Of a stretch of DNA of 19,428 bases, positions 1 through 8,272 are shown piece after piece. Source of the DNA: Clostridia bacterium (GTDB lineage: Bacteria > Bacillota > Clostridia > Christensenellales > CAG-138); the NCBI GenBank assembly GCA_016296415.1, contig JAEDJH010000028.1:1-19428 (forward strand), given 5' to 3'. Position 1 is the stretch's first letter, and each line of letters starts with the position of its first letter. The notes beneath the pieces are model-generated. The model ran no database searches, was not told where the DNA came from, and was given only the letters and a program-made list of their open reading frames with translations. The translations under genes were made by a program, and so were the position numbers.

Positions 1-2
1 TG

Positions 3-27
3 AAAACAACGCCGTTTTGGCGGCGTT
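3..27 (-). terminator. Intrinsic terminator of the degV-like gene
   Basis: A perfect 7-bp stem (AACGCCG pairing with CGGCGTT, bases 8-14 and 21-27) has a 6-nt loop. Read on the minus strand it is followed by GTTTTC. It lies about 23 nt past the minus-strand stop codon. The T-tract is short and the window edge cuts off what follows, so its strength is uncertain. Confidence 0.6.
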
Positions 28-49
28 GCTCGGATTTATGATGCTGCTT

Positions 50-922
50 TTATTGATGGCGCCCGTTTCCGATGTAGAACACCGCCAGCGTTCCCGGACC
101 GCAATGCGTGCCTATTACGCTGCCTATGTAGGAAATTCTTACCGGCATATCGGGAAGACGCTCGTGGAGCAGCTTCACCATATACTCGGCGTCCTCGGGG
201 CAGTGTGCGTGACCGATGCGGATATACTTGGTCCGTTCAATATCAATGGTCGCAAAAATCTCTTCGGCAATTGCCTTAAGAGCGTTTTTCCTGCCCTTTA
301 CCTTCCTGCGGGGAATGATGCGCCCTTCGAGGTCGAGGTCGAGCAGGGGTTTAATCTGCAAAACGTCACCGAAGAAGGCGGCCGTGGAGCTGATCCTTCC
401 GCCCCTCTTGAGATACAGCAGCTCGCCTACGGTGAAGCGGTGCTCAACCTTGAGCCGCATATCCATAAGGTAATTATAGCAGGTGTCGATGTCTGCTCCA
501 GAGTTTTTCTTGTCAACGACGTATTCGAGCAAAAGTCCTTCGCCCGCCGATGAGCAAAGCGAGTCAACAACGATTATGCGGCGCTCGGGGAATTTTTCCT
601 CAAGCTCCTTTGCTACCATTGTCGCACAGTTTATCGTGCCGCTTTGTCCGCTTGAGAAGCAAACGTGGAGTATATCGAGCCCGGATTCGAGAAGGGGTAT
701 CCAGAGGGTTTCAAAATCCTCGCTCGTTGGCTGTGAAGTGGAATAAACGAGCCCGTTTTTCATTCCCTCGTAAATCTCGATGGCGACGGAGTCATCCATG
801 GCGTCGAGATACTCCTTTCCACCAAGAATGTAGCGCATTCTGACAAAAGGTACGTTGAGGGCACGCATGGTTTCTGCACCGATGTCGGTGGTAGAGTCGG
901 AGGTAATGATATATTTTTCCAT
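50..922 (-). CDS. DegV family fatty-acid-binding protein
   Basis: This 290-aa protein has the usual length for DegV proteins, which are two-domain cytoplasmic proteins that hold a fatty acid. Homologues such as FakB deliver the acyl chain to a fatty acid kinase (FakA). Visible motifs are the N-terminal strand with SDSTTD (residues 8-13), the lipid-head-group motif TSQPT (62-66), SSGQSGT (90-96, more often SGLSGT), LKRGGRIS in the middle (171-178), KPLL (191-194) and the C-terminal HCGPGTLAVFYIG (273-285). No fakA-like gene is in view, so which kinase, if any, it serves is unknown. It is transcribed away from the pyrophosphatase operon, across a 73-nt AT-rich divergent spacer. Its own Shine-Dalgarno is weak. 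Family assignment is firm; a specific physiological role is not. Confidence 0.93.
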   Translation of the reverse strand: MEKYIITSDSTTDIGAETMRALNVPFVRMRYILGGKEYLDAMDDSVAIEIYEGMKNGLVYSTSQPTSEDFETLWIPLLESGLDILHVCFSSGQSGTINCATMVAKELEEKFPERRIIVVDSLCSSAGEGLLLEYVVDKKNSGADIDTCYNYLMDMRLKVEHRFTVGELLYLKRGGRISSTAAFFGDVLQIKPLLDLDLEGRIIPRRKVKGRKNALKAIAEEIFATIDIERTKYIRIGHAHCPEDAEYMVKLLHERLPDMPVRISYIGSVIGTHCGPGTLAVFYIGNGRHQ

Positions 923-936
923 AGCTTATTCTTTCG

Positions 937-965
937 CTTTCCTTATTTTTTGGTTATGATATAAT
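937..965 (+). promoter_or_regulatory. Probable promoter of the small membrane protein-ppa operon
   Basis: A perfect TATAAT -10 box lies at 960-965, in an AT-rich divergent spacer. The hexamer 17 nt upstream (937-942) is a poor -35. Transcription would start near 972, leaving a short leader before the GAGGAG ribosome site at 982-987. Confidence 0.4.
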
Positions 966-995
966 AATAAACGATAAAATTGAGGAGAATGTAAA

Positions 996-1202
996 ATGAC
1001 TGCAAAGAAAACGGGTTTACAGAAAATTTCCATTTTCTGGATATATTTGTCGGTTATAATAATTGTGGCGGTGCTGATTGCTCTGGTGGCTTTTTTCTAC
1101 AAGGGCGGCGGCGCAAAGGTGCTTCTTACGACAGACGGTTCCTCGCCGGAGCCGGATGCCTGCAATACATATTTGGAGGAAAACTATGAACATTTGGCAT
1201 GA
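996..1202 (+). CDS. Small single-span membrane protein, unknown function
   Basis: This 68-aa ORF is preceded by a good ribosome site (GAGGAG, 982-987) at proper spacing from its ATG, so it is very likely translated. Residues 1-11 are basic, about 13-34 form one hydrophobic helix, and the remaining ~33 residues form a mildly acidic tail ([19 protein letters not shown]) that probably lies outside the cell. There is one cysteine in the tail and no lipobox. I do not recognise a family. Its last 17 nt overlap the start of the pyrophosphatase gene, and the pyrophosphatase ribosome site lies inside it. The two are therefore probably translationally coupled. It could be an accessory membrane peptide or simply an upstream coupling ORF. 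Confidence 0.7.
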   Translation: MTAKKTGLQKISIFWIYLSVIIIVAVLIALVAFFYKGGGAKVLLTTDGSSPEPDACNTYLEENYEHLA

Positions 1203-1716
1203 TATATCTCCCAAAAGGATAAAGAACGACGATTTTTACGCAGTCGTTGAAATTACGAAGGGAAGCAAGACAAAATACGAGCTTGACAAGGAAACGGGTC
1301 TTATCAAGCTTGACAGAATACTTTATACGTCCACACACTATCCGGCCAACTATGGGTTGATACCGAGGACCTTTGCGGCGGACGGAGACCCGCTGGACGT
1401 GCTCGTGCTGTGCTCAGAGCCCATTCAGCCCATGTCGCTTGTCAGGTGTTATCCGATAGGCATGATAACCATGAAGGATAACGGGGCGGATGACGACAAG
1501 ATAATTGCAATACCCTTTGACGACCCGACCTACAATTCCTATAAAGACCTTGCCGAGCTGCCGAGGCATATTTTCGAGGAGATGTCTCACTTTTTCACGG
1601 TATATAAATCCCTGGAGAACAAGCAGACGGTAATTGACGAGATCCAAAGCAGGGATAAGGCGCTTCTTGTCATAGAAAAGGCGATCGACGATTATATCGA
1701 GCTGTTCTGCAGATAA
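1186..1716 (+). CDS. ppa: Inorganic pyrophosphatase (family I)
   Basis: This is a soluble enzyme that hydrolyses pyrophosphate to two phosphates, pulling nucleotide-polymerising reactions forward. The 176-aa length fits bacterial family I enzymes. Visible are the E22/K30 region, the signature DGDPLDV (66-72) with its metal-binding aspartates, the second acidic cluster ADDDK (101-105), and the YKSLE motif near residue 140. The start at 1186 follows a strong site (GGAGGA, about 1175-1180) and gives the standard MNIWHDI-type N-terminus. A longer in-frame reading from 1078 would add 36 residues that are an out-of-frame copy of the preceding gene, so it is rejected. The gene overlaps the small membrane protein by 17 nt. 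No terminator is visible before the LCP gene 115 nt downstream. Confidence 0.95.
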   Translation: MNIWHDISPKRIKNDDFYAVVEITKGSKTKYELDKETGLIKLDRILYTSTHYPANYGLIPRTFAADGDPLDVLVLCSEPIQPMSLVRCYPIGMITMKDNGADDDKIIAIPFDDPTYNSYKDLAELPRHIFEEMSHFFTVYKSLENKQTVIDEIQSRDKALLVIEKAIDDYIELFCR

Positions 1717-1831
1717 TTTTGGAACCGCTTTGCTTTACAAACGTATTTATAATATGGTGACTCCCTTTTCCATATAAAAACCCGATATACGGGAAAGCTA
1801 TGTCATTGAAAGTATCTTTGGAGGTTCTGTA

Positions 1832-3631
1832 ATGGCTTTCTGGAGTAAAAACAAAAAAGAAAAAATAAACCCCGATGAGAACAAAACCGAAAAGAAAAAG
1901 CCGTCTTCCAAAAAAAGGCGTATATGGGGCGGCATCGGTATCGGCGCAGGTATTTTGCTTGTGGGATTCCTGATTTTTGCGGGTATCTATATACACGATG
2001 CGATAAATAATCCACGCGATTTATTCTCAACGCCCACACCTATGGCGACCCGGCCCGTACAAACGCCTGCCGTCACGAACGAAAACGGTGAAACTCCGGC
2101 AGTCACACCGGAGCCTACCGTAGATCTGCATGAGAGCCTGCAAAATCAAGCCGACTTTTCGATCATGAAGGACATTGTGAATATCCTCGTTATTGGCGTT
2201 GACTACTCGGAGGAGCGTGAAACCTGGAACGGAAAGCACGCCTACCATGCCGACGTTATGATGGTCGTTGCGATAAACTTCGAGGAGAACAGAGTGGACC
2301 TGATCTCGCTCCCGAGGGACACTTACGCAAAGATCCCCGGCGTAAACGGTATATACAAGCTCAATGCGTCTATTGACTGCGGAGGCGGAATGTGCGACGA
2401 GGGCTTTGAAAAGGTATGCGAGGCGGCGTCGTGGATGCTCGGCGGAATACCCGTTGACTACTATTATGCCGTTACGATGCCTGCCGTAAAGGATTTGACC
2501 AATGCAGTCGGCGGCGTTGAATATGATCTTGAAATGGACTTCACCATGGCGGGCAGGGAGTACAAAAAGGGCTTGCAGCACATGGACGGGCAGGCCGTAC
2601 TCGACTATCTCCGAGTGAGAAAGGGAATTGACGCATCCGGCGACCTGAACAGGGTAAACAGGCAGAAAAAAATGATGATCACCCTGTTTAAGTCGATGAA
2701 GAACCAGAACCTGATATTGAAAATACCCCAGATCGTAGAGAGCTTCGATGGGCAGTTGTTCACCAATGCTACGCTTCAGCAAACGATAGCGCTCTCGCTG
2801 TTTGCATACGATCTCGATGCGGAGAATATCGGAATGCACTCGATGGGCGGAAAGATGAAGAACATATTCGGATGGAATTTCTGCCTTACCGACCAGAAAA
2901 AGAGAGTGCAGATAATTGAGGAGATATACGGCGTAAAGGTTGAAAAGTACATGGAGTACACCAAGGAATACGCCCAATACAGATGGCAGAGCATGCTCAC
3001 CGAGCAGTATGTGGAAACCTGCAAGGCGCTGCAGAAAATGGTGGAGAATGAAATTGCGGCCGACGTATGGCTGCCTACGCCCACACCGAGACCCACTCCG
3101 CTTCCGAGCGGCGCAAAGCCTACTCCTACTCCGGAGGTGACAGCAACCCCCGATATTGCCAACGGCCGTCTTGTGGGTCGGACAAAGGCTGCGGCTGCAA
3201 CCGCCGTACCGAAGGCCGTGTTTGTGCCCGATGCCGAAGCGGAAAAGCCCAGCCCCACGCCGGAGATGACCGCCACACAGCAGCCCACCGAAACCGTGCC
3301 GGTTACCGTAACGCCGTCACCTACACCGTCACCGACACCTGCTCCCAAGTACGACTTTGAAACGAGGATGCTGTATTACGAGTATCTTTACGCACTTGAG
3401 GACCTGGAGTACGCATACGAATGGGCGGAGCGTGAATGGGGACGGTTCAAGGTTGGAAAGAAAAACGACTTTGAAAGGGCGATCAACACCATAGAGCTTT
3501 GCAACATAAGGCTGAAGGATTCCGCAATAGAGCTGGCAAAAGCGTTCGGATACCGTGTAAAGCTGCTGAATTTTGACGTGAAGTATTGGCTGGATCCCGA
3601 GTTCAACGAGGTATTGGTTGACTTCAGATAG
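1832..3631 (+). CDS. LytR-CpsA-Psr (LCP) family wall-polymer ligase with extra C-terminal domain
   Basis: LCP proteins transfer lipid-linked glycopolymers (teichoic acid, capsule) onto peptidoglycan outside the membrane. The 599-aa protein has a Lys-rich cytoplasmic N-terminus (1-30), one membrane helix (about 32-54), a Thr/Pro linker (65-97) and an LCP catalytic domain (about 115-290). Visible in that domain are IGVD (D124), HADV (D141), SLPRDTY (R162), K176, GGV (227-229), LRVRKG (R261, R263) and RVNRQ (R274, R277, Q278). A helical segment (about 290-410), a long TP-rich linker (415-505) and a charged, aromatic-rich helical C-terminal domain (506-599) follow. Most LCP proteins are 300-450 aa, so the last part is unusual. 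The usual RSDT motif reads HADV. ATG 1832 follows TTGGAGG at 1818-1824. A lone TATAAT at 1748-1753 has no good -35, so read-through from ppa is possible. Confidence 0.9.
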   Translation: MAFWSKNKKEKINPDENKTEKKKPSSKKRRIWGGIGIGAGILLVGFLIFAGIYIHDAINNPRDLFSTPTPMATRPVQTPAVTNENGETPAVTPEPTVDLHESLQNQADFSIMKDIVNILVIGVDYSEERETWNGKHAYHADVMMVVAINFEENRVDLISLPRDTYAKIPGVNGIYKLNASIDCGGGMCDEGFEKVCEAASWMLGGIPVDYYYAVTMPAVKDLTNAVGGVEYDLEMDFTMAGREYKKGLQHMDGQAVLDYLRVRKGIDASGDLNRVNRQKKMMITLFKSMKNQNLILKIPQIVESFDGQLFTNATLQQTIALSLFAYDLDAENIGMHSMGGKMKNIFGWNFCLTDQKKRVQIIEEIYGVKVEKYMEYTKEYAQYRWQSMLTEQYVETCKALQKMVENEIAADVWLPTPTPRPTPLPSGAKPTPTPEVTATPDIANGRLVGRTKAAAATAVPKAVFVPDAEAEKPSPTPEMTATQQPTETVPVTVTPSPTPSPTPAPKYDFETRMLYYEYLYALEDLEYAYEWAEREWGRFKVGKKNDFERAINTIELCNIRLKDSAIELAKAFGYRVKLLNFDVKYWLDPEFNEVLVDFR

Positions 3632-3653
3632 AAAAAGCAAATTCAAGTATATG

Positions 3654-3684
3654 AGCCTCACCCGAAGGTGGGGCTTTTTCGTTT
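3654..3684 (+). terminator. Intrinsic terminator after the LCP gene
   Basis: The stem AGCCTCACC/GGTGGGGCT (3654-3662 with 3667-3675, one G-T wobble) has a CGAA loop and is followed by TTTTCGTTT. It lies 22 nt past the stop codon and separates the LCP gene from the parE promoter. Confidence 0.85.
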
Positions 3685-3710
3685 AATGATCATGTTGAAA
3701 AAAGCCGACC

Positions 3711-3739
3711 TTGCCAAACTTTATTGATCGGGTTATAAT
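3711..3739 (+). promoter_or_regulatory. Sigma-A type promoter of parE-parC
   Basis: TTGCCA (3711-3716), a 17-nt spacer, then a perfect TATAAT (3734-3739). The expected transcription start is about 3745-3747, which matters for choosing the parE start codon. Confidence 0.8.
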
Positions 3740-3772
3740 TTATATGTGAAAATGTGCGAAACGGAGAATGCC

Positions 3773-5743
3773 ATGTCAGGTGAATATACAGTAAAAGACA
3801 TCAAGGTCATGGAGGGGCTTGAGGCGGTAAGGATGCGTCCGGGAATGTATATCGGAAGCACCGGCGCACGAGGACTTCACCACATGCTTTGGGAAATAGT
3901 GGATAATGCCGTGGATGAAGCGGCAAACGGCTATGCTGATTGCGTCAGCGTAACGCTTAATAAGGATATGTCCGTGACCGTAGAGGACAACGGCAGGGGA
4001 ATACCTGTCGGCATACATGAAAAACTCGGCGTTTCCGGCGTTGAGGTGGTTTATACAAAGCTGCACGCCGGCGGAAAATTCGGGGAGTCAAGCTATGCCT
4101 TTTCGGGAGGGCTCCACGGAGTCGGTGCATCGGTAGTAAACGCACTTTCCAAATCTGTCAAGGTCGAGGTATTCCAAAACGGCAGAGCTTATATGCAGGA
4201 GTTTGCGAGCGAAAGGGACTCCGAGGGCAAGATGCACTCGGGGCGTCCGAAGGCGCCGCTTCAGGAGCTTGGTAGGACGAGGAAACAGGGAACCCGTGTG
4301 ACTTATCTTCCCGACGATACCGTGTTTGAAACGCTTGAGCTGAACTATGAAACGGTTTCGAGAAGGCTTAGGGAGCTTGCATACCTGAACAGGGGTGTAC
4401 GCTTTGTTCTGACCGACAGCAGAAAGCATGGCGGCTCGCAGGATGTTGAATATTGTTATCAGGGCGGCATAATAGACTTTGTAAAGGGGCTGAACGCCGA
4501 AAAAACGGTGCTGTATGACGAACCGATAGTTGTAAAGGGCACAAAGGACGGTATCCACGTCGAGATCGCAATGCAGCATAACGACGGCTATACCGAAAAC
4601 ATCTTTTCCTATGTCAACAACATCCCCACGACTGAGGGTGGAATGCACGAGGTGGGATTCAAGTCTGCGCTCACGAAGGTTATGAACGACTATTGCAGGC
4701 GTTCGGGAATATTGAAGGATAAAGACCTTTCGCTTGCCGGAGAGGACTTCAGAGAGGGCCTTACAGCGGTATTGTCCGTAAAGATGACGAATATCCAGTT
4801 TGAGGGACAGACAAAGACGAGGCTTGGAAATACCGAAGCCAAAACAGCCGTTGAGAGCGTTGCGATGGACAGGCTTACTCATTTTCTTGAGGACCTGAAA
4901 AACGCTTCGGTTGCAAACAGCATGGCGGACAAGGCGGTCAAGGCGAACAAGGTCAAGGAAGCCGCAAGGAAAGCCAAGAACATGGCGAGAGAGAAAAATA
5001 AGCTTGAAAATGCTCCGCTCGTGGGTAAGCTGTCAAGCTGTACGGGCAGGAATGCCGCAGAAAACGAGATGTTCATCGTCGAGGGAGATTCCGCCGGAGG
5101 CAGCGCAAAGCAGGGCAGGGACAGACGGTTTCAGGCGATACTTCCGCTTAGAGGAAAACCGCTTAACGTTGAGAAAAAACGCCTTGATCAGGTGCTTGCA
5201 AACGAGGAGCTTCGGTCGATAATCACCGCAATAGGCACGGGTATCGGCAACGACTTCAATATGGCAAACCTCAAATACGACAAGGTGATAATTCTGTCCG
5301 ATGCCGACCAGGACGGCGCACACATCAGGGCGCTCCTTCTGACATTCTTCTATCGGTACATGAAGGAACTGATCATCGAGGGTCACGTTTATATAGGTTT
5401 GCCGCCGCTTTACAAGATACAAAAGGGCGATGAAATAAAATATGCGTATTCGGACGATGAGCTGAACAGGCTTACAAAGGGACTGAAGGGCTACGTACTG
5501 CAAAGATACAAGGGCTTGGGCGAGATGAATCCCGAGCAGCTTTGGGAAACCACCATGAACCCCTTAAACCGCACGCTGATAAAGGTCTCCTTGGAGGATG
5601 CTGCTAATATCGAAAGGATGGTTACCGTGCTGATGGGGAACAAGGTCGATCCGAGAAAGGAATACATCTCGGCGCACGCCGACTTCAACAAGACGGATAC
5701 GTTTGAGGAAAGAATAGATAAGAGGGAAAAACCGAATGGCTAA
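3773..5743 (+). CDS. parE: DNA topoisomerase IV subunit B (ParE)
   Basis: This is the ATPase/TOPRIM subunit of a type IIA topoisomerase that separates linked daughter chromosomes with ParC. In 656-aa numbering: GHKL ATPase with DNAVDEA near 45, EDNGRGIP near 72 and [15 protein letters not shown] (112-126); the TOPRIM part has [16 protein letters not shown] (436-451) and [12 protein letters not shown] (508-519). ParE rather than GyrB is favoured by the 656-aa length, the YAYSDDEL motif, and [20 protein letters not shown]. The start at ATG 3773 follows ACGGAG (3761-3766). A GTG at 3746 is also in frame but sits at the predicted transcription start with no ribosome site, so I reject it. Residue Q135 sits where most family members have Arg (E. 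coli GyrB R136). The gene ends inside parC (8-nt overlap). Confidence 0.92.
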   Translation: MSGEYTVKDIKVMEGLEAVRMRPGMYIGSTGARGLHHMLWEIVDNAVDEAANGYADCVSVTLNKDMSVTVEDNGRGIPVGIHEKLGVSGVEVVYTKLHAGGKFGESSYAFSGGLHGVGASVVNALSKSVKVEVFQNGRAYMQEFASERDSEGKMHSGRPKAPLQELGRTRKQGTRVTYLPDDTVFETLELNYETVSRRLRELAYLNRGVRFVLTDSRKHGGSQDVEYCYQGGIIDFVKGLNAEKTVLYDEPIVVKGTKDGIHVEIAMQHNDGYTENIFSYVNNIPTTEGGMHEVGFKSALTKVMNDYCRRSGILKDKDLSLAGEDFREGLTAVLSVKMTNIQFEGQTKTRLGNTEAKTAVESVAMDRLTHFLEDLKNASVANSMADKAVKANKVKEAARKAKNMAREKNKLENAPLVGKLSSCTGRNAAENEMFIVEGDSAGGSAKQGRDRRFQAILPLRGKPLNVEKKRLDQVLANEELRSIITAIGTGIGNDFNMANLKYDKVIILSDADQDGAHIRALLLTFFYRYMKELIIEGHVYIGLPPLYKIQKGDEIKYAYSDDELNRLTKGLKGYVLQRYKGLGEMNPEQLWETTMNPLNRTLIKVSLEDAANIERMVTVLMGNKVDPRKEYISAHADFNKTDTFEERIDKREKPNG

Positions 5744-8159
5744 AAAAAGCTCTAAAACCGAAGCAGGCGTCGGAAACGGAGGAGGGGAAATACTCCTTGT
5801 CAAAGAGATGGGCGAGGTTATGCATCAGTCGATGATGCCCTATGCCGAACACGTCATATTGGAGCGGGCCCTCCCGAGAGTTGAGGACGGATTGAAGCCG
5901 GTGCAGAGGAGAATACTCTACACCATGCTCGAGCTGGGCAATACGCCCGATAAGCCGCATAGAAAGAGTGCGAGGATCGTCGGTGACTGTTTGGGTAAAT
6001 ATCATCCCCACGGTGACAGCTCGGTTTATGACGCCATGGTGAGAATGGCGCAGGATTTCAATATGAGTATGCCGCTTGTGGACGGACACGGAAACTTCGG
6101 CTCGGTTGACGGCGACAGCGCAGCGGCAATGCGCTACACCGAGGCGAGGATGATGCCGCTTGCGCTCGAAGTATTGCGCGACATAGACAAGGATACCGTG
6201 AAATTCAGCCTTAACTTTGATGACACGCTGAAGGAGCCGGATCTGCTTCCGGGCAGATTTCCAAATCTCATTGTCAACGGTGCGACGGGGATTGCGGTCG
6301 GACTGGCCACAAACATTCCGCCGCATAACCTGCGTGAGGCAATCGATGCAACGATAGCAATGATTAAAAATCCCGAAATAAGCTGTGATGAGCTTATGAA
6401 GATAATCCCCTGTCCGGACTTTCCCACGGGCGGCTATATATTGAACTCGGACGAGATCGCCGAGGCGTACAGGACGGGTCGGGCAAAAATCACCGTAAGG
6501 GCCAAGGCGCATATAGAGGAGCAAAAAAACGGAAAGCAGCTTATCGTGATTACGGAGCTTCCGTACCAGACGAACAAGGCGAAGCTTTTGAGCGATATTT
6601 TGGAGCTCAGCCAAGAGAAAAAGACGTTGTTTGCCGGAATTTCCGACATTCGTGACGAGTCCGACAGGCAGGGAATGCGTGCCGTTATAGAGGTCAGAAA
6701 GGGTGCGGATGCCGAGAAAACCCTGCAATATCTCTATAAGTATTCGGAATTGCAAACGACGTTCGGCGTGAATATGGTTGCCATAGCGGACGGAAAGCCG
6801 CAGCAGCTTTCGCTCAAACAGATGCTTTCGTATTACATAAAGCATCAGGAAGATGTTGTGACGAGGCGCACGGAGTTTGACCTTGAAAACGCAAAGAGGC
6901 GCATGCACATTCTGGAAGGACTGATGATAGCGATAGACAATATCGACGAGGTCATCAGGCTTATAAGGGCGTCAAAGACCCCGAAGATCGCGAGAGAAGC
7001 GCTTATGAACCGATTTGGGCTCAGCGAGATGCAGGCACAGGCTATACTTGATCTGAGGCTGCAAAGACTGACCAACCTCGAGATGCTGTCCATCGAAAAG
7101 GAATATAAGGATACGGCGAAGCTTATAAGCGGGTATGAAGCCATACTTTCCTCAAAAGCGAAGCTGTTTGCGCTGATAATCGACGAGCTCACCGAGATCG
7201 GCGAGAAGTACGGCATACCGAGGCGCACTCAGCTCATAGACGGGGAACGACGGATAAGCATACCCGAGGAGGAAGCAAAGATTGCCGATGAGGCGATAGT
7301 GATGGTGCTGCCCGACAATAAGCTGCGCCGTGTTGCAAAACGCAGCTTCAATAAAGAACTTGCCGCCGAGGAAAGACCCGTGGCGATATTCGATACGACC
7401 ACCGACAAGCGGCTGAAGCTGTTCATGAACTCGGGTGCGTGCCTGTCGCTCCAGATAGAGGATATACCCGAAACAAAGCTCGGAACAAGGGCGACCAGCC
7501 TTGCATCGCTTATTGCTCTTGAGGAGGGCGAGACCGTTGTGCGCTCATTTGTCGGCGAGCAAAGCGGAAAGCTTTTCTTCTATACCAAGCACGGCTATAT
7601 AAAGTGCCTCGATGCTGCTGAGCTGAACACGAAGCAAAAACGTATAGCCGCAACCTCCGTCAAGGATGGTGATGAGCTTATAGGAGTTGAGCCCGAGAGT
7701 GAGGAGAGCGTGGTGTTCATAACCAAAAACGCCATGAGCATAAGGTTTATGCTTTCCGACGTGCCCGTTATGGGCAGGGTAAGCGTCGGTGTTCGGGGAA
7801 TAAAGCTCGACGATGGCGACGAGGTGATTTTTGCGGCGCAGATACCCGATATGGGCGAGCTTTTGCTCGTATCGGAGAGGGGCTATATGAAGCGCAGCTT
7901 TACGTTCGACTATGAACTGCAAAACAGATACGGAAAGGGCGTAAAGACGTTTGATTTCAAAAAGAACGGAGCAAACGGGACGAGGCTTGTTGCCGTATTC
8001 CATATCATGGAGCCGGAAACGCTTGTGGCGGAGCAGCTTCATGGAACGGTGACGGAGTTCAACACGGACGACATTATGATAGAACAGCGGTTCAGCAAGG
8101 GGAAACCCGTTATAATGGCCGTTCTTGACGATATTATAACGAGCGTCAGTAAAAAATAA
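5736..8159 (+). CDS. parC: DNA topoisomerase IV subunit A (ParC), GyrA-like
   Basis: This 807-aa subunit cuts and rejoins DNA in partnership with ParE. Residues 25-490 form the breakage-reunion core: [10 protein letters not shown] (52-61), the quinolone-region motif [10 protein letters not shown] (90-99) and [10 protein letters not shown] with catalytic Y134. [18 protein letters not shown] (181-198) carries the DNA-intercalating isoleucine. The C-terminal third is a beta-pinwheel with repeated blades. The canonical gyrase box QRRGGKG is absent; only a degenerate QNRYGKG remains late in the domain. That, the 807-aa length (B. subtilis ParC 806) and pairing with parE argue for topoisomerase IV, although the N-terminal core reads more like GyrA. 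Ser95 and Asp99, equivalent to E. coli GyrA S83 and D87, are the quinolone-sensitive residues. The ribosome site AGAGGG (5721-5726) lies within the end of parE, so translation is coupled. Many databases label such genes gyrA. Confidence 0.88.
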   Translation: MAKKSSKTEAGVGNGGGEILLVKEMGEVMHQSMMPYAEHVILERALPRVEDGLKPVQRRILYTMLELGNTPDKPHRKSARIVGDCLGKYHPHGDSSVYDAMVRMAQDFNMSMPLVDGHGNFGSVDGDSAAAMRYTEARMMPLALEVLRDIDKDTVKFSLNFDDTLKEPDLLPGRFPNLIVNGATGIAVGLATNIPPHNLREAIDATIAMIKNPEISCDELMKIIPCPDFPTGGYILNSDEIAEAYRTGRAKITVRAKAHIEEQKNGKQLIVITELPYQTNKAKLLSDILELSQEKKTLFAGISDIRDESDRQGMRAVIEVRKGADAEKTLQYLYKYSELQTTFGVNMVAIADGKPQQLSLKQMLSYYIKHQEDVVTRRTEFDLENAKRRMHILEGLMIAIDNIDEVIRLIRASKTPKIAREALMNRFGLSEMQAQAILDLRLQRLTNLEMLSIEKEYKDTAKLISGYEAILSSKAKLFALIIDELTEIGEKYGIPRRTQLIDGERRISIPEEEAKIADEAIVMVLPDNKLRRVAKRSFNKELAAEERPVAIFDTTTDKRLKLFMNSGACLSLQIEDIPETKLGTRATSLASLIALEEGETVVRSFVGEQSGKLFFYTKHGYIKCLDAAELNTKQKRIAATSVKDGDELIGVEPESEESVVFITKNAMSIRFMLSDVPVMGRVSVGVRGIKLDDGDEVIFAAQIPDMGELLLVSERGYMKRSFTFDYELQNRYGKGVKTFDFKKNGANGTRLVAVFHIMEPETLVAEQLHGTVTEFNTDDIMIEQRFSKGKPVIMAVLDDIITSVSKK

Positions 8160-8171
8160 AAACAGTCTGCA

Positions 8172-8200
8172 AACCGCGGGACATCCTGCGGTTTTTTATA
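8172..8200 (+). terminator. Intrinsic terminator after parC
   Basis: AACCGC (8172-8177) pairs with GCGGTT (8188-8193), extendable through GGGA/TCCT, and is followed by a run of T and TATA. It begins 13 nt past the parC stop. Confidence 0.85.
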
Positions 8201-8224
8201 TCCGCCGTTTGTCATTATCAACCC

Positions 8225-8253
8225 TTGGGCCAAATATACATAGAGAGTATATA
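8225..8253 (+). promoter_or_regulatory. Probable sigma-A promoter of the SSB-like gene
   Basis: TTGGGC (8225-8230), a 17-nt spacer, then TATATA (8248-8253). The GGAGG ribosome site at 8261-8265 follows almost at once, giving a leader of only about 15 nt. Confidence 0.5.
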
Positions 8254-8272
8254 AGTCTACGGAGGCACGGCT

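Noticed and set aside
17..553. 178-codon plus-strand frame at the left edge
   Set aside because: It is antisense to the degV-like gene, whose frame is clearly coding by family motifs.
1776..1795. Small hairpin CCCG-ATATA-CGGG with T-run on the minus strand
   Set aside because: Only a 4-bp stem, and no minus-strand gene ends here; it could mimic a terminator for antisense transcripts but support is too thin.
2027..2977. 316-codon minus-strand frame opposite the LCP gene
   Set aside because: It covers the conserved LCP catalytic domain on the other strand, has no recognisable motifs and no start signals.
2776..3348. 190-codon minus-strand frame rich in Gly and Val opposite the LCP gene
   Set aside because: It is the reverse reading of the Thr-Pro linker repeats; the low complexity explains the open frame.
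3060..3350. Thr-Pro-rich linker coding region as a DNA repeat array
   Set aside because: The ACN-CCN codons are irregular and the repetition is at protein level; it is a linker, not a tandem DNA repeat with defined units.
5685..6908. 407-codon open frame on the minus strand opposite parC
   Set aside because: It lies wholly opposite a strongly conserved parC region, has no ribosome site, and its Arg/His/Leu/Val-rich composition is that of an antisense shadow.
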